Source: a virus
Virus record (IMG/VR): IMGVR_UViG_3300025085_000215
Location: 1-22,235 of that record
Length of the DNA stretch: 22,235 nt
Strand: one strand, 5' to 3'
This document shows positions 20,460-22,235 of this stretch, one piece after another; positions within the stretch are counted from its first letter, which is position 1; the number at the start of each line of letters is the position of its first letter. The translations under genes were made by a program, and so were the position numbers. Under the pieces are notes generated by a model. It searched no databases. It saw nothing but the letters and a program-made list of their open reading frames with translations, and was not told the origin of the DNA.

Positions 20460-21283
20460 GTGTAAAGGCAATAGGATGGGCGTTTGAGCAGAAGGTGGAC
20501 GATCCATTGGCGAAGCTGGTACTGTTAGCACTAGCTGATCACTACAACGAATCCACTGGGGATGCGTGGCCGTCAATAGATAGGCTGGTAGCAATCACTG
20601 AAGGTAGCCGGAGTACGGTTATCAGAAAGCTCAAGAAACTGGAGCAGGTTGGCTTCATCAGCAGAGAGAAGCGTTACAACAAAACAGATGTCTACCGGAT
20701 ACATTTTACTGGTGTCACACAGACACCTCAAAGCAATTCTAATGGTGTCACTCTGACACCTCAAACAGAATCTACTGGTGTCACACAGACACCTCTAGGG
20801 GTGTCACACAGACACACTAACACTTACTTAACCGTTAACAATAATAATATAAGTAAAAAGACAACTAAGCAAAAGGTATCCGAGTGGATGCCAACACCGG
20901 ATGACATCGCCTATGCCAAAGAGCTTGGGCTAGATGCTGATGAGGTGTTAACAGATATTCGTCTATGGGATGATAAGAACGGCAATAAAGCGTCTTACAG
21001 CAATGTCACTGCTTTTTGGCAGTCTTGGTGCAGACGTGACGCTAAAGGCCGTCCTGCGCGCTCTCAGGGCGGTTCTAGCCGTGTTTCTAGTGAGAGAAGC
21101 CTGTCACCAGCACAGGAAGGCTACATTGATGGCTTGTCTAGGAAATATTATGCGAAGTATGCACATGAGGGATATGATTTTGAGGACATTAAAGGATATC
21201 TGACTGAGTACGTTACTAAGCGTTACGATTTTGAGCAATGGTGTAGCATGGGTCACGGCTTACCACACATGACGGAGTTATGA
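20456..21283 (+). CDS. O-like replication initiator (winged HTH + DnaT-like C-terminus)
   Basis: A 275-aa replication protein. Residues about 5-85 form a winged helix-turn-helix of the HTH_36 type (AKLVLLALADHYNESTGDAW, IDRLVAITEGSRSTVIRKLK, LEQVGFISREKRYN). Residues 86-120 are GVTQTP/GVTLTP repeats encoded by the DNA iterons. A Lys/Asn-rich linker follows, then a DnaT-like block WMPTPDDIAYAKELGLDADE, IRLWDDKNG and VTAFWQSWCRRD (about 144-198). The C-terminal third is Ser-rich, then helical. The first domain should bind the iterons, and the DnaT-like part could recruit host helicase. Strong GAGGAGAG RBS. The terminase gene starts within its stop. Confidence 0.8.
   Translation: MSVKAIGWAFEQKVDDPLAKLVLLALADHYNESTGDAWPSIDRLVAITEGSRSTVIRKLKKLEQVGFISREKRYNKTDVYRIHFTGVTQTPQSNSNGVTLTPQTESTGVTQTPLGVSHRHTNTYLTVNNNNISKKTTKQKVSEWMPTPDDIAYAKELGLDADEVLTDIRLWDDKNGNKASYSNVTAFWQSWCRRDAKGRPARSQGGSSRVSSERSLSPAQEGYIDGLSRKYYAKYAHEGYDFEDIKGYLTEYVTKRYDFEQWCSMGHGLPHMTEL
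20711..20727. repeat. Origin iteron 1
   Basis: GGTGTCACACAGACACC, a palindrome with 6-bp arms GGTGTC/GACACC. Lies in the initiator gene in reading frame GVTQTP. First of four near-identical copies, start-to-start distances 33, 33 and 23 bases. Confidence 0.8.
20744..20760. repeat. Origin iteron 2
   Basis: GGTGTCACTCTGACACC: same arms as iteron 1 with centre ACTCT instead of ACACA. Arms conserved while the centre varies, as expected of a dimer-binding site. Confidence 0.8.
20777..20793. repeat. Origin iteron 3
   Basis: Identical to iteron 1 (GGTGTCACACAGACACC), 33 bases downstream of iteron 2 and in the same protein frame. Confidence 0.8.
20800..20816. repeat. Origin iteron 4 (frame-shifted copy)
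   Basis: GGTGTCACACAGACACA: 16 of 17 bases match iteron 1, but it starts 23 bases after iteron 3, so it is read in another frame and encodes GVSHRHT. It directly borders the AT-rich stretch. Confidence 0.75.
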
Positions 21284-21810
21284 TGACTGACAAGAAATTA
21301 CCACAGCATTATCAGAAGAAGCGGCTCATCGGTAAGGACAAGAAAACCGAGGATGAGTTTCTCAAGCGGTTGATGGATCGTCCAGCGAAACATGTCGGCA
21401 AGGATGTTGACATGCCTAGCTTTAACACGTTCTGGCGATGGTTGCAGAAGGACGCAGACCTTAGAGAGCGTTATAGACAGGTCATGGAAGGCAAGGCGGC
21501 TCTCGCCGATGCCAAGATACACGACATACAAGAACAGGTCAGGGATGTTGTCAGGGATGCAAAGGACGGACTGATCACAAAGGACGTGGCTTATGTAGCG
21601 ATACAAGCGGCAAGGCTAGATATCGACACTGAGAAGTGGCGTGCGGCTAAGTATTATCCGAGAATGTATGGCACAGATCAGAAGGTTGAGGTCGAGCATA
21701 AACACAGCTTGGTGGATGATCTCAAGATCGTATCAGAGCGTGTCGCACAGCGTGAAGCTAGGACGATTGAGGGTACTGTGCAGGACGTTGAGGTTGAGGA
21801 TGATGAGTAG
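21280..21810 (+). CDS. Terminase small subunit (Sf6-like)
   Basis: A 176-aa DNA-recognition subunit of the packaging motor. After a basic start it has an HTH-like segment (FLKRLMDRPAKHVGKDVDMP, NTFWRWLQKDADLRERYRQV), then the long oligomerisation helices MEGKAALADAKIHDIQEQVR and YVAIQAARLDIDTEKWRAAK. The conserved YYPRMYGTDQKVEVEHKHSL, the pattern ahead of the large-subunit-binding tail in Sf6-type small terminases, comes next, and the C-terminus is acidic (VQDVEVEDDE). Length is near the family norm. ATG 21280 overlaps the initiator stop. It should bind the packaging site, possibly in the adjacent 365-base spacer, and pair with a large subunit beyond the window. Confidence 0.8.
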   Translation: MMTDKKLPQHYQKKRLIGKDKKTEDEFLKRLMDRPAKHVGKDVDMPSFNTFWRWLQKDADLRERYRQVMEGKAALADAKIHDIQEQVRDVVRDAKDGLITKDVAYVAIQAARLDIDTEKWRAAKYYPRMYGTDQKVEVEHKHSLVDDLKIVSERVAQREARTIEGTVQDVEVEDDE

Positions 21811-21921
21811 GCTTGCAACCGTTGACTGCCATGCAACTCGTAGCAACTATTTACGGTGGAGTGGAAATGCGCTGAGTGAAAATGTTAAGGAATTCAAAGG
21901 GGATAGGGGATTATGGTGCGA

Positions 21922-21938
21922 TAACACACACTGTGTTA
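21922..21938. promoter_or_regulatory. Perfect 17-bp palindrome in the terminase spacer
   Basis: TAACACACACTGTGTTA has 7-base arms TAACACA/TGTGTTA around CAC, the same 7-3-7 geometry as the palindrome at 13598-13614 though with a different sequence. It may be a protein-binding site for the terminase or a regulator. Confidence 0.4.
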
Positions 21939-22064
21939 GCCCAACCATCTCGCGTGAGAAACCTGAGAATGCCTCGCATTTGCAGATGTCAGAACGGTTC
22001 GCAGTGATAGATAGTGATTTGTCGCATAACGTGAAATATGTAAGGCGATATCTGCCTGTCTGTT

Positions 22065-22082
22065 TGAGAATGAGAATGAGAA
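22065..22082. repeat. Tandem TGAGAA repeat
   Basis: Three exact head-to-tail copies of TGAGAA; two more copies lie at 21955-21960 and 21964-21969. Short direct repeats near a small terminase gene could be subunit-binding sites. Confidence 0.45.
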
Positions 22083-22175
22083 TGGTTCGCAAACGGCTAC
22101 CCCCCCATCAAATCACACGCGCCCCCAGTAATAAATATATATACCCACAGACACCCCACCCCCTCGGAGTAAAAC

Positions 22176-22235
22176 ATGGCCAACACCCCCTCCCAAAAAA
22201 AAATCCAATATAACGTGAAACGCGCCCACAGCCTC
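22176..22235 (+). CDS. 5' end of a further gene, cut by the window edge
   Basis: ATG 22176 has GGAG (22166-22169) six bases upstream and stays open for the 20 codons to the window end. The start MANTPSQKKIQY is followed by a basic segment (NVKRAHSL). It lies where the large terminase or a small HNH-type protein ahead of it would be expected, but 20 residues do not allow a choice. It includes a run of nine A bases (22195-22203). Confidence 0.55.
   Translation, partial: MANTPSQKKIQYNVKRAHSL

Larger units (their letters stand above)
20711..20870. other. Predicted replication origin inside the initiator gene
   Basis: Four palindromic iterons (20711-20816) are followed by an AT-rich segment; 20821-20870 has 13 G/C in 50 bases and includes AACAATAATAATATAAG, a good candidate for the DNA unwinding element. 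Lambda has the same order within gene O: four iterons with internal symmetry, then an AT-rich region. No canonical DnaA box (TTATCCACA) is next to it. Confidence 0.7.
21811..22175. other. Long spacer after the terminase small-subunit gene, with repeats; possible pac/cos or control region
   Basis: This 365-base stretch is by far the longest gap in an otherwise packed genome. It contains a perfect palindrome (21922-21938), five copies of TGAGAA (21955, 21964, and three in tandem from 22065), and, from about 22100, a strongly C-rich, G-poor run with CCCCCCC at 22100-22106. One open frame (21803-22213) crosses it but looks non-coding. Since small terminases often bind next to their own gene, a packaging site is plausible (inference). 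Confidence 0.5.

Noticed and set aside
20711-20816. Regular repeats resembling a small CRISPR array
   Set aside because: Units of 17 bp with 6-16 base gaps inside a clear coding frame, no cas genes. They are iterons.
20821-20870. Canonical DnaA boxes next to the predicted origin that would pair with the DnaA domain IV protein
   Set aside because: No TTATCCACA or near-perfect variant was found there; only loose TTATCC words scattered in other genes.
21822-21853. Promoter in the terminase spacer (TTGACT at 21822)
   Set aside because: No acceptable -10 at 16-18 bases; the nearest TATTTA is 20 bases away.
21803-22213. Open frame of 136 codons across the spacer after the small terminase gene
   Set aside because: Its start overlaps the terminase stop, but the product has MRMRM repeats, a Pro-rich end and no recognisable domain, and it overlaps the well-supported start at 22176 by 38 bases. 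Treated as non-coding, though not excluded.

Overview
The window is about 22 kb of a tailed double-stranded DNA phage genome with a podovirus-like virion. Evidence for this is the stretch of adaptor, gp10-like stabilisation protein, ejection or internal virion proteins and tail fibre, followed by lysis, recombination, control, replication and terminase small-subunit genes. The host cannot be read directly. The GTA-type three-TM holin, Sak annealing protein, DUF3310 protein, DnaA domain IV protein and LamG/DUF7483-type fibre are a combination seen in phages of aquatic Alphaproteobacteria, so that is the best guess (inference). No tRNA, CRISPR, integrase or IS element was seen. The genome continues past both ends. 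The missing part probably holds the large terminase, portal, scaffold and capsid genes, because a circular map would place them between the terminase small subunit (right end) and the adaptor (left end).

Layout. (1) 56-12469, + strand: tightly packed virion genes, with a conserved head-tail neighbour, adaptor, two small tail or decoration proteins, gp10-like propeller, two small proteins, three ejection/internal virion proteins, a short fibre-like protein, an 1130-aa modular fibre and a fibre-chaperone-like protein. (2) 12469-13553, +: four small membrane or exported proteins, the first XhlA/holin-like. (3) 13554-14414, +: a promoter with a perfect palindrome over its -10, then four short unknown genes and a strong terminator at 14471-14507. 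(4) 14510-18909, - strand: one compact, heavily overlapping leftward operon. In transcription order it holds two unknown genes, a RecB-like exonuclease, a Sak-type annealing protein, an SSB-like mini protein with a DDDVPF tail, a small unknown, a zinc-finger protein, a phage DnaA domain IV protein, a PD-(D/E)XK-like protein, an orphan TSCPD-like protein, a T4-type lysozyme and two small membrane proteins, one of them a GTA-type holin. (5) 18910-19017: divergent control region. (6) 19018-21810, +: Cro-like HTH protein, unknown, Holliday-junction-resolvase-like PDDEXK protein, DUF3310 protein, a second possible nuclease, an O-like replication initiator and the terminase small subunit. (7) 21811-22175: a long spacer rich in repeats, then the first 20 codons of a further gene.

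How it works together (inference). The small HTH protein probably controls divergent early transcription through GTTA-type operators that recur at the 13.6-kb promoter. Leftward transcription makes a single-strand-annealing recombination module. Rightward transcription makes an initiator whose own gene contains four 17-bp palindromic iterons followed by an AT-rich stretch, the same architecture as phage lambda O/ori. The initiator's DnaT-like C-terminal half, the DnaA domain IV protein and the lack of any polymerase or helicase here suggest that the phage borrows the host replisome. The most notable points are the intragenic origin (its fourth iteron is preserved in a different reading frame), the shared operator palindromes, the phage DnaA-box-binding-domain protein, the orphan TSCPD protein, and matched heptad repeats in two adjacent virion proteins.
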